From: Diaporthe sp. PMI_573
Lineage: Eukaryota; Ascomycota; Sordariomycetes; Diaporthales; Diaporthaceae
NCBI GenBank assembly: GCA_021399435.1
Contig: JAJTUP010000040.1
Coordinates: forward strand, 124,001 to 188,000
DNA: 64,000 nucleotides
Direction: 5' to 3'
Shown here: positions 21,956 through 30,673 of the stretch, piece by piece
Layout of the letters: every line of letters starts with the position of its first letter
Position numbering within the stretch: position 1 is the first letter of the stretch
Notes under the pieces: generated by a model
The model's database searches: none
What the model saw: only the letters and a program-made list of their open reading frames with translations
Told to the model about the DNA's origin: nothing
Program-made: the position numbers and the translations under genes

Positions 21956-23248
21956 TTAGTCTCTTACGAACTCCGGGACGAAAATCTCCTCATCATCTCC
22001 CCCGTCCACTACATCTCCGTCACCTGCCATACCTCCACTCCCCTTATCGCCAGGGATGCCGTCAAACAATAGATCACGAAGCGGATCTTCCACTTCACAG
22101 AGGTCTGCCACATCTTCGTGTACAATGATCTCCTCAACAATATCTTCAAGCTCATCGTCCGTTGGGCTCTGGCGGGAGGCAGTCGGGACAGGCTCTTCCG
22201 GCTTCACCTTGATGTGTACCCCCTGCTTGACCTTGTACGTGTCCCCGGTGCGACTCTCCTTCTTGACATGTTCCTCCTGCTTGATGCGCCTTTTGCGCCG
22301 GGGCGCAGGACTCGGGTCTTCTTGCTTGACCTTCCGTTTCTTTTCTTCCTTGACTGGCATGGAGTATTCATCTGGTCTAAGCGGTGTGACTGGCTCCTGC
22401 TTGTCGACTACATCCGTGGATGTAAGGACGACTAGCACCTTCAACTGTCCTGCCTGATTGTTGCCGAAGTGCCCCGAGGCGAGCATACTCGACGGGGTTG
22501 TGTACTTGTCGGTGTTCGGAACGGTGACGATCTTCTTGCCAGAGAAACTCGAAGCGTAAGAAAGGCTCCATAGGTCTCTGTTCGTAAGATCGATTGTGGG
22601 CGGGAGCGGACGGAGATGGTCGAACAAAATCGCGGTGAATGAGGGCCAAGTCAGTAAATCTGACGAGGAAAACTTGACCACTGTATCCTTCAGAGGCAGC
22701 ACCGTCTCCGGAACCTCCACTGCAAGCCCATTGAAATACCTGGTCTCCAAGCTCACAAGCAGGAGACTTATATGTACCCACTGGTACCCCGTCCGCTGCC
22801 TCATAGGCTTTCTGGTACTGGTTTTTGTATCCTGAATGGCCCGACCGGCCGCTGATGCTACTGTCATGAAATGGGGATTGCCCGGCGCCTCAGGAGGAGG
22901 TATGCGTGCTCGTGTATTCACCGTGCCGGGAGCAGACACTTCGTTGGGGAGCAGTTGAGCCGCGCGTCCAATGCTGATGAATGACACGGGTTTCGGTCTT
23001 TCACGCAGCAGCTGGCTTGCTGGACTGACTGGCCGTGGCGGGGAGTCCTCAACCTCCACCACCTCATCGTATGGGCCCGGAAGTGCCGGAGTTTTGGACC
23101 TGGCTTGATGCTGGAGCCGAAAGGGGTTGGCTAAGCCGCAACGGCCACAATAATTCGCGCCAACATACGTCGTGGTGAAGAGTTCATGATGTTTCTTTCC
23201 GGCTTGGACGCAATAGACATGCTCGGGGGGAATCTTTGGAGGGCTCAT
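21956..23248 (-). CDS. Transposon-borne protein with zinc-ribbon-like N-terminus and clustered sumoylation motifs
   Basis: A single uninterrupted frame from ATG 23248 (MSPPKIPPEHVYC) gives 430 aa; a longer frame to 23344 adds a hydrophobic run that looks non-coding. The N-terminus has C at YCVQAGKKHH and CGRC about 25 residues later, suggesting a small zinc site. The centre (~170-280) looks like a compact beta-rich domain (GYQWVHISLLL ... DLWSLSYASS). Residues ~300-370 hold at least five psi-K-x-E motifs (VKEE, VKQE, IKQE, VKKE, VKPE) among basic runs such as RRKRRIK. The end is very acidic. It lies inside the element's inverted repeats, tail-to-tail with the transposase. Function unknown. 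A nuclear, SUMO-linked accessory role is inference. Confidence 0.75.
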   Translation of the reverse strand: MSPPKIPPEHVYCVQAGKKHHELFTTTYVGANYCGRCGLANPFRLQHQARSKTPALPGPYDEVVEVEDSPPRPVSPASQLLRERPKPVSFISIGRAAQLLPNEVSAPGTVNTRARIPPPEAPGNPHFMTVASAAGRAIQDTKTSTRKPMRQRTGYQWVHISLLLVSLETRYFNGLAVEVPETVLPLKDTVVKFSSSDLLTWPSFTAILFDHLRPLPPTIDLTNRDLWSLSYASSFSGKKIVTVPNTDKYTTPSSMLASGHFGNNQAGQLKVLVVLTSTDVVDKQEPVTPLRPDEYSMPVKEEKKRKVKQEDPSPAPRRKRRIKQEEHVKKESRTGDTYKVKQGVHIKVKPEEPVPTASRQSPTDDELEDIVEEIIVHEDVADLCEVEDPLRDLLFDGIPGDKGSGGMAGDGDVVDGGDDEEIFVPEFVRD

Positions 23249-23780
23249 TTCGGTTGAAGAGAGGAGGTGAAAGTCGGAAAGGAGAGAAAGGGGTGAATCT
23301 GGTTTCCACTGAGGTTTTAATTTAACAAGAATAATCAAGACCACCCTTTCCTATGGTGGATGAAGTCGCTAGACTCATTTGAGCAGGAGGTTACTGCGCT
23401 AATCCGCTGCGGACTAGGAGCGGGATCACTGCGGTGACCCTTTGTAGGCTCACCAAGTTGTTCCTTATCCGGAGGTCAAGATGAATGGGTAATTAAGCGC
23501 TCGCGATTTCTGGAATAGGTGTATTTTAATTGCGAAATAGAAAACGGCATTGGATTCGAGGCCAACTCAGATTGTCAGAACCATCTTCTGGACATATTTT
23601 GTGACTATTTTGGTAGTAGCAACCAGTCCACCATTTATCGACTGATGTGGTGAGCATGAAAGTCAATGGCCGAATGCTACCGCGCGAGCCCGCTGCTAGT
23701 CCGCGGTACATATCCCATGGCGTCCCAAAGTACCAAGATGACTAAGGAGTTGAGCGCCTAAACCCAAAAGGAAACGACCG
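23249..23780. other. Right subterminal region of the three-gene element
   Basis: About 530 bp of non-coding sequence lies between the third gene and the right inverted repeat. It includes CGCTGCGGACTAG and CCCGCTGCTAGTCCGCGG words. The left subterminal region has GCCCGCAGCGGACCAG, so GCAGCGGAC/GTCCGC motifs occur on both sides and may be transposase-binding sites. No gene is seen. Confidence 0.45.
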
Positions 23781-23823
23781 GGGGGTTATGCAACAGTGCC
23801 CCCTATCGCCCACCGTAACGGCC

Positions 23824-23854
23824 AGGGGGCTTGCCTACCTTGCCTGCCGTCACA
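23824..23854 (+). repeat. MITE copy A, right part
   Basis: The sequence after the second ACGGCC reads AGGGGGCTTGCCTACC and ends CTGCCGTCACA. It lines up with the end of copy B (AGAGGGCTTGCCTGATC...CTGCCGTCACA). TTACC follows, matching the duplication on the left side of copy A. Confidence 0.82.
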
Positions 23855-23980
23855 TTACCCACCCATGGGTACCCATGGATACCTAAGCTCGGACCCCGAG
23901 TCCTTATTACCCAGCCATATAATCATTTACCCACGGGTCCCCGTGGGTAAATAGGTAGTCTATGGGTAATTGATTACATA

Positions 23981-24135
23981 ACGTGGTTTACCACCCAGCG
24001 AGCGGTACCACCTAGCGAGCGATTTTCATCAAGTCTACTGACTTTTGTCAACCCTAGCACCCACCGAGTGTAAAAGAATCAATTAAATTTGGCACCAATT
24101 GGTGCCAACTGGTCTTATTTGCTTACTTTCAATTA
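23981..24135 (+). repeat. Left terminal inverted repeat of the pogo element
   Basis: About 155 bp, the reverse complement of 26150-26304 except for one base near position 131 (G against A). It contains two AGCGAGCG words next to ACCACC, plausible binding sites for the transposase HTH. Confidence 0.9.
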
Positions 24136-24299
24136 TCTGGTTAATTTAGAGTTGTGGTAGTGTTGCAGTGCTAGTCTGAAAACTTAAAGTTTTGGTGGGT
24201 AGGTTTGTTTTTGGTACAGATCGCGTCCTAGTTTTTCGCGTCAATTTCGCATCATTCTAACCACTTAACTATTCAATACGCTAAAACTCAGCATCCACA

Positions 24300-25982
24300 A
24301 TGCCAATTTATTCCAAAGAAGATAAGATCCTTCTAGCCCTTCAAGCTATCAAGAAATCCAAAACAAACCGCAAAAAACCCTTAAGCGCTGCCCAGGCTGC
24401 GCGGATCTTTAACGTCCCTTGCTCAACTCTTAAGCACAGGATGAACAACCGAGCAACACGCGAAACAAAACGCGTCAACGACCATAAACTTGAACTAATT
24501 GAAGAGCAAGCGCTTGTCCAGCATATCATTGATCAAGATGCACGAGGATTTCCAATGCGACTTTCCGGTGTGGAAGATATGGCCAACCTCCTGCTAGCAT
24601 CGCGTGATGGCAAGCCTGTTGGCAAGCACTGGGCACGACGCTTTATAGATGCACAACCAAGCTTGAAAACCAAGTTTAATCGACCTTATGACTATCAGAG
24701 GGCTCTCTGCGAAGATCCAGAGGTTATTGGGAACTGGTTTCGGCTACTCCGCAACATGATAGCCAAGTATGGGATCACAGATGACGACCTATACAACTTT
24801 GACGAGACTGGCTTCATGATGGGCGTGATAACCGCATCAATGGTTGTTACACGTTCTGATCGACATGGAAAGGCTAAATCTGTACAACCTGGAAATCGAG
24901 AATGGGCGACAGTCATTGAATGCATCAATGCGAAGGGCTGGTGTATCCCACCGTTCGTCATCGTGCAAGGCGCCTACCACCTTGCTAACTGGACAACAGA
25001 GTCAGGCTTCCCACCAAGCTGGATCATCAAGCCTACTCCAAATGGGTGGACAGATAACAAGACTGGTCTTGAATGGATTCAGCACTTCGACAAGCATACG
25101 AAGCAACAGACAAAGGGTGCGTACCGGATGCTTATCCTTGATGGCCATGAGAGCCATGTATCAGCAGAGTTTGAGCAGTACTGCAAAGAGCACAACATTA
25201 TCCCTATCAGCATGCCACCGCATTCCTCTCATCTACTCCAGCCACTAGACGTTGGATTATTCTCGCCATTGAAGCGTGCATATGGTGATGAGATCAATCT
25301 CTTCATCCGGGCCTCTATCAACCACATCACCAAGTCTGAGTTCTTCATTGCATTCAAGGCAGCCCACGACAAGATCTTTACAGAAGAAAACATGAGATCT
25401 GGGTTTAGAGGAGCTGGGATTTCTCCATGGGACCCAGATTCTATTATTTCCAAGCTGGATGTCCGCCTACAAACTCCATTACCATCTATACCAGCTTCCC
25501 CCCGAAACTGGGAGTCACAAACACCTTCCAATGCTCAGCAGACTGTCCAGCAATCAAGTTTTATCAAGGGCAAGATATCTACCCATCAGGGAAGCTCTCC
25601 TACACCAATTATGGAGGCAGTGGATCGGCTGGCGAAGGGTGCACAAGTGATGGCGCACTCACTCACCATGATGAGCGAGCAGATCCGCACATTTCAAGAC
25701 GCCAACATAGCACTCGCCAAACGCCGGAGGGCCAAAAGAACACGAGTGCAGCTGGGAGGAGCACTTAGTATTGAGGATTCCCAGGTGATAATTGAAGAGA
25801 AACAAAAGGGGAAGCGGCTGGCTGGTGAAATGGCTGGTGGTGCCGAGGAGGCGGACCGCGGCGGACCGCCTCAACGACGATGTGGCAACTGCGGTGAGAC
25901 TGGGCATTATGCAAAAACTTGTAAGAAAGATGTAGAAGGGTCTAGTCAGTCAGATTCTGAGTGTATAATAGTACATTCTTAA
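24300..25982 (+). CDS. Pogo-type DDD transposase with CCHC knuckle
   Basis: 560 aa, no intron, starting at ATG 24300 (MPIYSKEDKILLALQAIKK). Residues ~1-50 form a psq-type helix-turn-helix (AAQAARIFNVPCSTLKHRM), and ~65-120 a CENP-B-type HTH with GKHWARRFIDAQP. The DDE superfamily-1 core has D168 (NFDETGF), D281 (LILDGHESH) and D317 (LLQPLDVGLF), all present. After a Gln/Ser linker and a coiled-coil-like KRRRAKRTRVQ segment comes a retroviral-type zinc knuckle, CGNCGETGHYAKTC (C-x2-C-x4-H-x4-C), common at the end of Fot/Tan-like fungal transposases. The ORF is unbroken. Two smaller N-terminal pogo pieces at 53.3 and 59.6-59.9 kb come from different lineages. Confidence 0.95.
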   Translation: MPIYSKEDKILLALQAIKKSKTNRKKPLSAAQAARIFNVPCSTLKHRMNNRATRETKRVNDHKLELIEEQALVQHIIDQDARGFPMRLSGVEDMANLLLASRDGKPVGKHWARRFIDAQPSLKTKFNRPYDYQRALCEDPEVIGNWFRLLRNMIAKYGITDDDLYNFDETGFMMGVITASMVVTRSDRHGKAKSVQPGNREWATVIECINAKGWCIPPFVIVQGAYHLANWTTESGFPPSWIIKPTPNGWTDNKTGLEWIQHFDKHTKQQTKGAYRMLILDGHESHVSAEFEQYCKEHNIIPISMPPHSSHLLQPLDVGLFSPLKRAYGDEINLFIRASINHITKSEFFIAFKAAHDKIFTEENMRSGFRGAGISPWDPDSIISKLDVRLQTPLPSIPASPRNWESQTPSNAQQTVQQSSFIKGKISTHQGSSPTPIMEAVDRLAKGAQVMAHSLTMMSEQIRTFQDANIALAKRRRAKRTRVQLGGALSIEDSQVIIEEKQKGKRLAGEMAGGAEEADRGGPPQRRCGNCGETGHYAKTCKKDVEGSSQSDSECIIVHS

Positions 25983-26149
25983 GCGGTCCGCGGCGGATTG
26001 CCCAAATAGTTGGTCTGGCTGGTATAGATTGAGGTTGATCTTGCATGGCTGAAATGCTCCATTTTGGTGGGGAAGCCGATTTTCCCACCAAAAGTCAACA
26101 ACTTCAGACTAGCACTGCAGCCATGCAAACATCTCTAAATGAATGAAAT

Positions 26150-26304
26150 TAATTGAAAGTAAGCAAATAAGACTAGTTGGCACCAATTGGTGCCAAATTT
26201 AATTGATTCTTTTACACTCGGTGGGTGCTAGGGTTGACAAAAGTCAGTAGACTTGATGAAAATCGCTCGCTAGGTGGTACCGCTCGCTGGGTGGTAAACC
26301 ACGT
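26150..26304 (-). repeat. Right terminal inverted repeat of the pogo element
   Basis: This is the mirror copy of the left repeat and ends at CCACGT before the TA duplication. Such long identical arms can fold back and give foldback RNA, a possible source of small RNAs against the element. Confidence 0.9.
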
Positions 26305-26385
26305 TAAGTGAAATAAGCTTTTTCATTGCTTTTGTCACATCCAACGGGCCAAAAGGTCATACATTTCATCAAACCGGAAGGAAGG

Positions 26386-26588
26386 TGTCACGGCCAGCGC
26401 GAGATGCAGCATGGGAGCTGGGTCTATTGGCGCTATCAACGAATATTCTAAGCTGAGGAGAGGAAAAGAAAGGGGAGAGCGAAGCTCTGGCGGTCTCTAG
26501 CTCGCGAAGTCTTGACGCGACTGTGGGGCTAAGGGTTAGGGTCCTTGTGACGGCCAGAGGGCTTGCCTGATCGTGGCTGCCGTCACAG
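26386..26588 (+). repeat. MITE copy B, uninterrupted (203 bp)
   Basis: It starts TGTCACGGCCAG and ends CTGCCGTCACA; the two ends are imperfect inverted repeats (TGT[C/G]ACGGC). GAAGG precedes and GAGGG follows, a possible 5-bp duplication with one change. It is non-coding. It matches copy A on both sides of the three-gene element, which makes it the empty-site reference within the window. The parent element that mobilises it is not evident here. Confidence 0.82.
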
Positions 26589-26642
26589 AGGGCAACGAGG
26601 GCGACGAGGGCAACGAGGGCGACGAGGGCAACGAGGGCGACT
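26589..26642 (+). repeat. 18-bp tandem repeat, three units
   Basis: Three exact copies of GAGGGCAACGAGGGCGAC follow directly on the MITE. Each unit is itself two similar 9-bp halves. In one frame it reads EGNEGD repeated. Whether it belongs to a broken coding sequence is not clear. Confidence 0.85.
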
Positions 26643-27546
26643 CTTGACCTTCGATATTTTGATTCACCATCTCGATGTTGGTACAATCCAACAGACTAGT
26701 CAGTTTGATATGGATGTGTCACTCCAACTTTGCAGTATGACTCACTTCGCTTTAGGCGGCCTTAATAGATTAATAAGCGCATTCGTATACCACAAACCCA
26801 GGTAGGTAATGGCAGCGTTTATGTCCTAGATAACCCACTCTCCCACCATTGACTTGCAAATGATTGCAGGGCTTTTCCCCTAGAATCAACAACTTGCAAT
26901 CAACCAGTAAATGATCACCATACTGCGTTTACTACTTCTACGTATACATTAGCGATGGCGACTGAGCATCCGTCTACGTCCACACCTCAGCCCCATGCCG
27001 CAGAAAGTCAACAGCAGCATTTCTCAGCACCCAGGACGATCAGCGTCTTGACACACTAAGCATTAGCTATACAGGCTCCCTGTTGTTGGATGCTAAACAA
27101 TCCAGAACAATCTCCTCATCTGACTGCTTGGACCAAAATGTAGTGATCGCGTTCCTGCCCGGCTTATCTGCATCGGCAACCGCCCTTGATGAAGGAGCCG
27201 ATACGAGCGCCTTAGACGATACAGCTTTGCAATCGCTCGCGGGCAATCACATATAGACCCGCGAATACACTGGACACGTCCTCACTCTCATGAGTGGTAC
27301 TGACGAATAGAAGTGAAGATTAAAGCTTGTGGGGGGTGTAAAGCCAACTTCGGGAAGCAGCAGAACGAATGAGACAGCGGAGACTGAAGAAGGGTCCCGA
27401 CGAATGGGAGCAAAACTTACCAGAATGCGTTCAAAACCACGGAGCTTGGCTGAGTGCAATGCGATATCATTAGAGGCGAACCTATGGGCAGGGTTTGGAA
27501 AAATTATTATAGTCACTAAAAGTCAGGGTCAGATATAGACACGTCA
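26643..27546. other. Stretch with no supported gene
   Basis: Several ORFs of 70-90 codons occur on both strands (27247-27516 minus, 27329-27538 plus) without domains or splice logic. I see no repeat. Decayed host sequence is likely. Confidence 0.4.
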
Positions 27547-27702
27547 AAGTCAGACACGGAATCATCATTGAGGGAAGAAAATGTGTTTCTGAGGGAGAGG
27601 ACAATGAGGACGATGACGAAGCCATGTCCGACACCGCGTTGGAACTTCACGACTTGGAGACAGACGATAAACCAATGACACAGTTGGGAGACGACTATTA
27701 GG
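27547..27702 (+). pseudogene. Acidic C-terminal coding scrap
   Basis: A frame open from upstream reads IIIEGRKCVSEGEDNEDDD, then ALELHDLETDDKPMTQLGDD and a stop at 27702. The composition looks like the acidic end of a host protein, and nothing upstream joins to it. Low-confidence coding remnant. Confidence 0.22.
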
Positions 27703-28074
27703 TTCCTTTCTTTGGAAATCATTTCTCAGACTAAGTTAATCCCAACAGATATTAATCCATGTGGGCAAATTCTTATGCTAATAACACTAGGGGCAGAGAG
27801 GAAACTCTGAGTCTATGGCGAGAGTTTTGAACGATCACCTTTAAAACCCTCTGGGGCGGCTCCGGACTGGGTAACACAGTCCACTCGCCCACGCATGCGC
27901 ACGGGGAGAACGTCGAGAAGCTCAACAATCACAGTCACTCCTCCCTGTCACGCCCATCGGCCCAGGCCCCTGCGAGTGCCGTAGTTGCTAGCGTCATCCG
28001 CTCGTCGCACCCCCGCCCTGTCACGTTGGCCGACAGCCTCCAGTGCCATTTCCCGGTCAATCCATCCTGGTGGC
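27703..28074. other. Upstream region of the TPR-like gene
   Basis: No gene was recognised. The region next to 28075 includes a pyrimidine-rich tract (CACTCCTCCCTGTCACGCCC) that may be part of the promoter or 5' untranslated region. Confidence 0.35.
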
Positions 28075-28587
28075 ATGGATTCTCGTCTAACGCCGCTCCA
28101 CCAAGAACTCCACAATGTGCAGATGGAAGTGAACCATATACAGTTCATACAGAACAGTATTGATGACTTCTTCGTGTTTATCCGGAAATCCATCACTTTC
28201 CGCCTGGGAAAAACCCATCCAGATGTACTTCAGCTCTCACTAGACACCTTCTTGTTGCTGATGGTGTTTGATAGTGAGCGAGCAGAGGAAGTATCCGAAG
28301 CAAGCCTGAACCATGCCAGATCGAAAGCCGTCTGGGACCAGAGAGCAATGGAATCTGTCAAACTGCAAGAACAGTTGGCTTGGGCTTACTTCACGCACAA
28401 AAGGCTCGAGCCCGCCTTGGAAATACTTCAACATCTGACCGCTAAGCTGAGAGAGTATGACAGTGGATCAAACGGTGAGGACTCGCTCTTGTATGAGCAG
28501 GGCACAAAGATCAGTGAGGCTGAGAGAATCGTGCGAGCGGCAATAGAGGGTACTAGCCATCTTGATTATGGGAAGGAACGAATGTGA
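28075..28587 (+). CDS. Short TPR-like helical protein
   Basis: ATG 28075 (MDSRLTPLHQELHNVQMEV) opens a 170-aa frame; the frame is open further upstream but with a Pro/Ser-rich, non-helical composition. The protein is almost all helix. A segment HPDVLQLSLDTFLLLMVF and the later LAWAYFTHKRLEPALEILQHL have the spacing of tetratricopeptide helices (W/L-G-Y-A-P positions in part). TPR arrays often form the sensor end of fungal STAND proteins, so it could be a detached end piece, but start and stop look natural. Function unknown. Confidence 0.45.
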   Translation: MDSRLTPLHQELHNVQMEVNHIQFIQNSIDDFFVFIRKSITFRLGKTHPDVLQLSLDTFLLLMVFDSERAEEVSEASLNHARSKAVWDQRAMESVKLQEQLAWAYFTHKRLEPALEILQHLTAKLREYDSGSNGEDSLLYEQGTKISEAERIVRAAIEGTSHLDYGKERM

Positions 28588-29156
28588 TGGAAAGGCACTG
28601 GGTGCAAATGATGTGGCAAAAAGTAAATGATCAGGTGTGAGATGCTGGAATTTTTCTCTTCTGAGGCCGGCGATCATTACTTTCGGTACCTTCCTAAGGA
28701 GAAAAGGCCAAATGCGCTTTTTCCCACAACTGCAACAACGAGTGGCACAACGTCGATTACTACATACTTACCTGTATCCCCTTCGGCCCACCTGGCCGGC
28801 GCGCTCCCCCTACCCCAGATGGAGGTGGTCCTGGCATGAGCACCAGAGCGTGTCGCGCGCTGTGGGCACATACCAGTCCCACCATCGCCACTCGAGTTAT
28901 GCCACTCCAAGTAGTCAGCCATAATGAGTTCGATATGTCTGCTTACCTGCTACATTCTCTCTTCGTCGGATCGTAAAGCTTCTCTGCTTCGACCAGGTAC
29001 AAATGGCGCATCATACAGCTGGTCTTTCGCGTAGATCTACCCACGGGCTTCTTCTTAGGGTGAGGTGTGAACAGCCACTCTCCCACGCGGACCCTGATGG
29101 CGGTTTGTTCGAGAGGACCATGTGCCCAACGCTCGGGAGACGTAGGACCCGTGGAG
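28588..29156. other. Stretch between TPR-like and RNase III genes
   Basis: ORFs here are short and unsupported. If the RNase III gene has further 3' exons on the minus strand, they would lie here or in 29157-29300. I could not identify them. Confidence 0.35.
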
Positions 29157-29810
29157 CTATGAGGGGGCCCTGGCGGGAGGGTCCCTGGGATACCTCAGCC
29201 CGGCTGCTCGAGAACTGTCGCACGTTATCCACACAGGTGGTTTGTGTATACTCATTTCGATACCAGGGTGGACAGGGGAGGTGTATAACGTTACCAGGAT
29301 GATGCCCAATCTGAGCATGACGGCCTTTACGGGTTCCATGTTGTCGTTCCCGTCCTTGTAAATGGCACCCAGAACCGCTTCAACCGTGTCGCTCTTGATT
29401 CTGGGGGAGACGGCTCCCTGCTGTGCAGGGTTGCCGCTGATGTATCCTGTGAGCTCGTTGGCATCACAGATCTCCGTCAGGCGATGGTTGTTGGCCATAG
29501 CCTTGAGGTTGTCGGTAGCGACTCCTGGAATGTGTTCAGCGGCCGAGTACATCGAGCGTATGTGTGAGAAGCCCAAGTTATACTTGCCGACAGTTTGACG
29601 GTGGTTTCGGGCCCGGTCCTTGATGTAAAGGGACAAGATGGTATCCCCGATCCCGGCTAGAGGCTTGTGGCCCTCGTTTGTATACATGCGGCCCGCATGA
29701 GACACAACCCCAGAACTGGGCGCCTGAAGAGCTTCCCACAGCAGGCTGGGATCCTTGAATTCGTATCCCAGAATCTCCTGGGCCAACTCAAGCTTGGACG
29801 CCTTATCCAT
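29157..29810 (-). CDS. RNase III-domain protein, C-terminal end uncertain
   Basis: ATG 29810 (MDKASKLELAQEILGYEF) begins a protein with the RNase III fold: YEFKDPSLLWEALQAP (helix 1), NEGHKPLAGIGDTILSLYI at ~45-63, matching the ERLEFLGDAVL signature position with its Asp kept but the first Glu replaced, and SDTVEAVLGAIYKDG at ~140-154, with the conserved Glu. An NPAQQGAVSPRIKS loop is typical of small fungal relatives. Activity is uncertain because the signature is altered. After RLGIIL the frame passes a possible donor (GTAACG, near 29299), and the last ~45 residues look random, so the true end may lie in a short downstream exon. No dsRNA-binding domain is present. Confidence 0.7.
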   Translation of the reverse strand: MDKASKLELAQEILGYEFKDPSLLWEALQAPSSGVVSHAGRMYTNEGHKPLAGIGDTILSLYIKDRARNHRQTVGKYNLGFSHIRSMYSAAEHIPGVATDNLKAMANNHRLTEICDANELTGYISGNPAQQGAVSPRIKSDTVEAVLGAIYKDGNDNMEPVKAVMLRLGIILVTLYTSPVHPGIEMSIHKPPVWITCDSSRAAGLRYPRDPPARAPS

Positions 29811-30673
29811 TGTTGCCAGAGTCAATGTCGTGGATTTTTCTAGTCGAGTCGTGAGGACGAGATAAGTCAATACAGGAATTCCAGAAACGAAGATGTTCAG
29901 GTTGAGGGCAATACTTGTTGAGAAGATGACGAGTTGAGGAGAACGGAGGATGCGCAGTGGGGGACGCGGGGAAGACACAGAATATATATATGCAAGTAGG
30001 GTTGCGATGAGATAACATCGCCAGCTCGGATTCCGCTACCCTATTCTGCCGGGGGCTTCCCATACAAACTCGCATTTTTCAACAGCTGACTTATTTAAAT
30101 ATCTAACACGTCAGACATCAACAACAAAGACATGTATCCTTTATCTAAAGAGGGCAAATAACTTTTAGCCTAGCACTAGACGCCTAGTAACATTAGTAAA
30201 CACTTTTATTTAAACCTAACTAGAGGAAGGCAAATGGCTCTAGGTTGTTAATTGCCTTAAAAAGCCTTTCTAATATCATGCAATCACAAGAGTTCCCATT
30301 TTCAGATACGGGTTTCTGGTCAAGCTCGAGGCCAGCGGCCCTGCCACTTATGCAGACCCGCTCAAGGAGTCGCAGCCAAAAAGGGCCGAGATACGAGGCT
30401 GGCGGAGATTGCTCCACACCTTTGCAGTGTGGACTATACTTCAATTACAACAAGAGTTCTAACAAATCTTGTACATAGAGGAAATAGAGGAAGGAGAAGT
30501 TGAAATACATAATAGGTTGTAATAATAAATTCTAAAGCACTCTACCTTGATGTAAACATCATATCAGACAAGCTCCTCCCTATCACAATCAGTATAAAGT
30601 AGGTGTTTTGTTATCTTGTTGCGTCGTAGGCTATTTGTCTTAATTAGTTCATAATCTGTTACAACGGGCCAAA
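29811..30673. other. AT-rich intergenic stretch
   Basis: Upstream region of the RNase III gene, followed by AT-rich DNA with no supported ORF. A TATATATA-like run lies near 29980-29990, about 170 bp upstream of ATG 29810, and could be a TATA element. Confidence 0.4.

Larger units (their letters stand above)
18685..23817. mobile_element. Three-gene DNA transposon with D,D,E integrase-core transposase (IS3EU-like)
   Basis: The ends are 37-bp terminal inverted repeats (18685-18721 and 23781-23817), both starting TACGG and sharing CACTGTTGCA, with 32 of 37 positions equal. ACGGCC stands on both sides (18679-18684, 23818-23823), a 6-bp target duplication inside MITE copy A. Excision in silico restores a MITE matching copy B. 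The element carries three intact genes: a minus-strand Cys-rich protein, a plus-strand integrase-core transposase and a minus-strand protein with many sumoylation-type motifs. A 6-bp duplication and an rve-like D,D,E protein fit the IS3EU group of eukaryotic transposons as I know it. The superfamily name is an inference. Confidence 0.88.
23981..26304 (+). mobile_element. Intact pogo/Fot-type Tc1-mariner element (2,324 bp)
   Basis: The element begins ACGTGGTTTACCACCC and ends with its reverse complement, flanked by TA on both sides (23979-23980, 26305-26306). The terminal inverted repeats run about 155 bp with a single mismatch seen, and contain internal direct words (AGCGAGCG) and the palindrome TTGGCACCAATTGGTGCCAA. 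One full-length transposase gene lies between them. Long, almost identical arms plus an open gene mean a recent insertion and probable autonomy. Confidence 0.93.

Noticed and set aside
22377..22781. A 134-codon minus-strand ORF inside the third gene of the 18.7-kb element
   Set aside because: Out-of-frame shadow of the 430-aa gene, with poor composition.
18685..23817. Starship-type giant element
   Set aside because: I looked for a tyrosine-recombinase captain (DUF3435) and found none. The element has inverted repeats and a D,D,E transposase instead.
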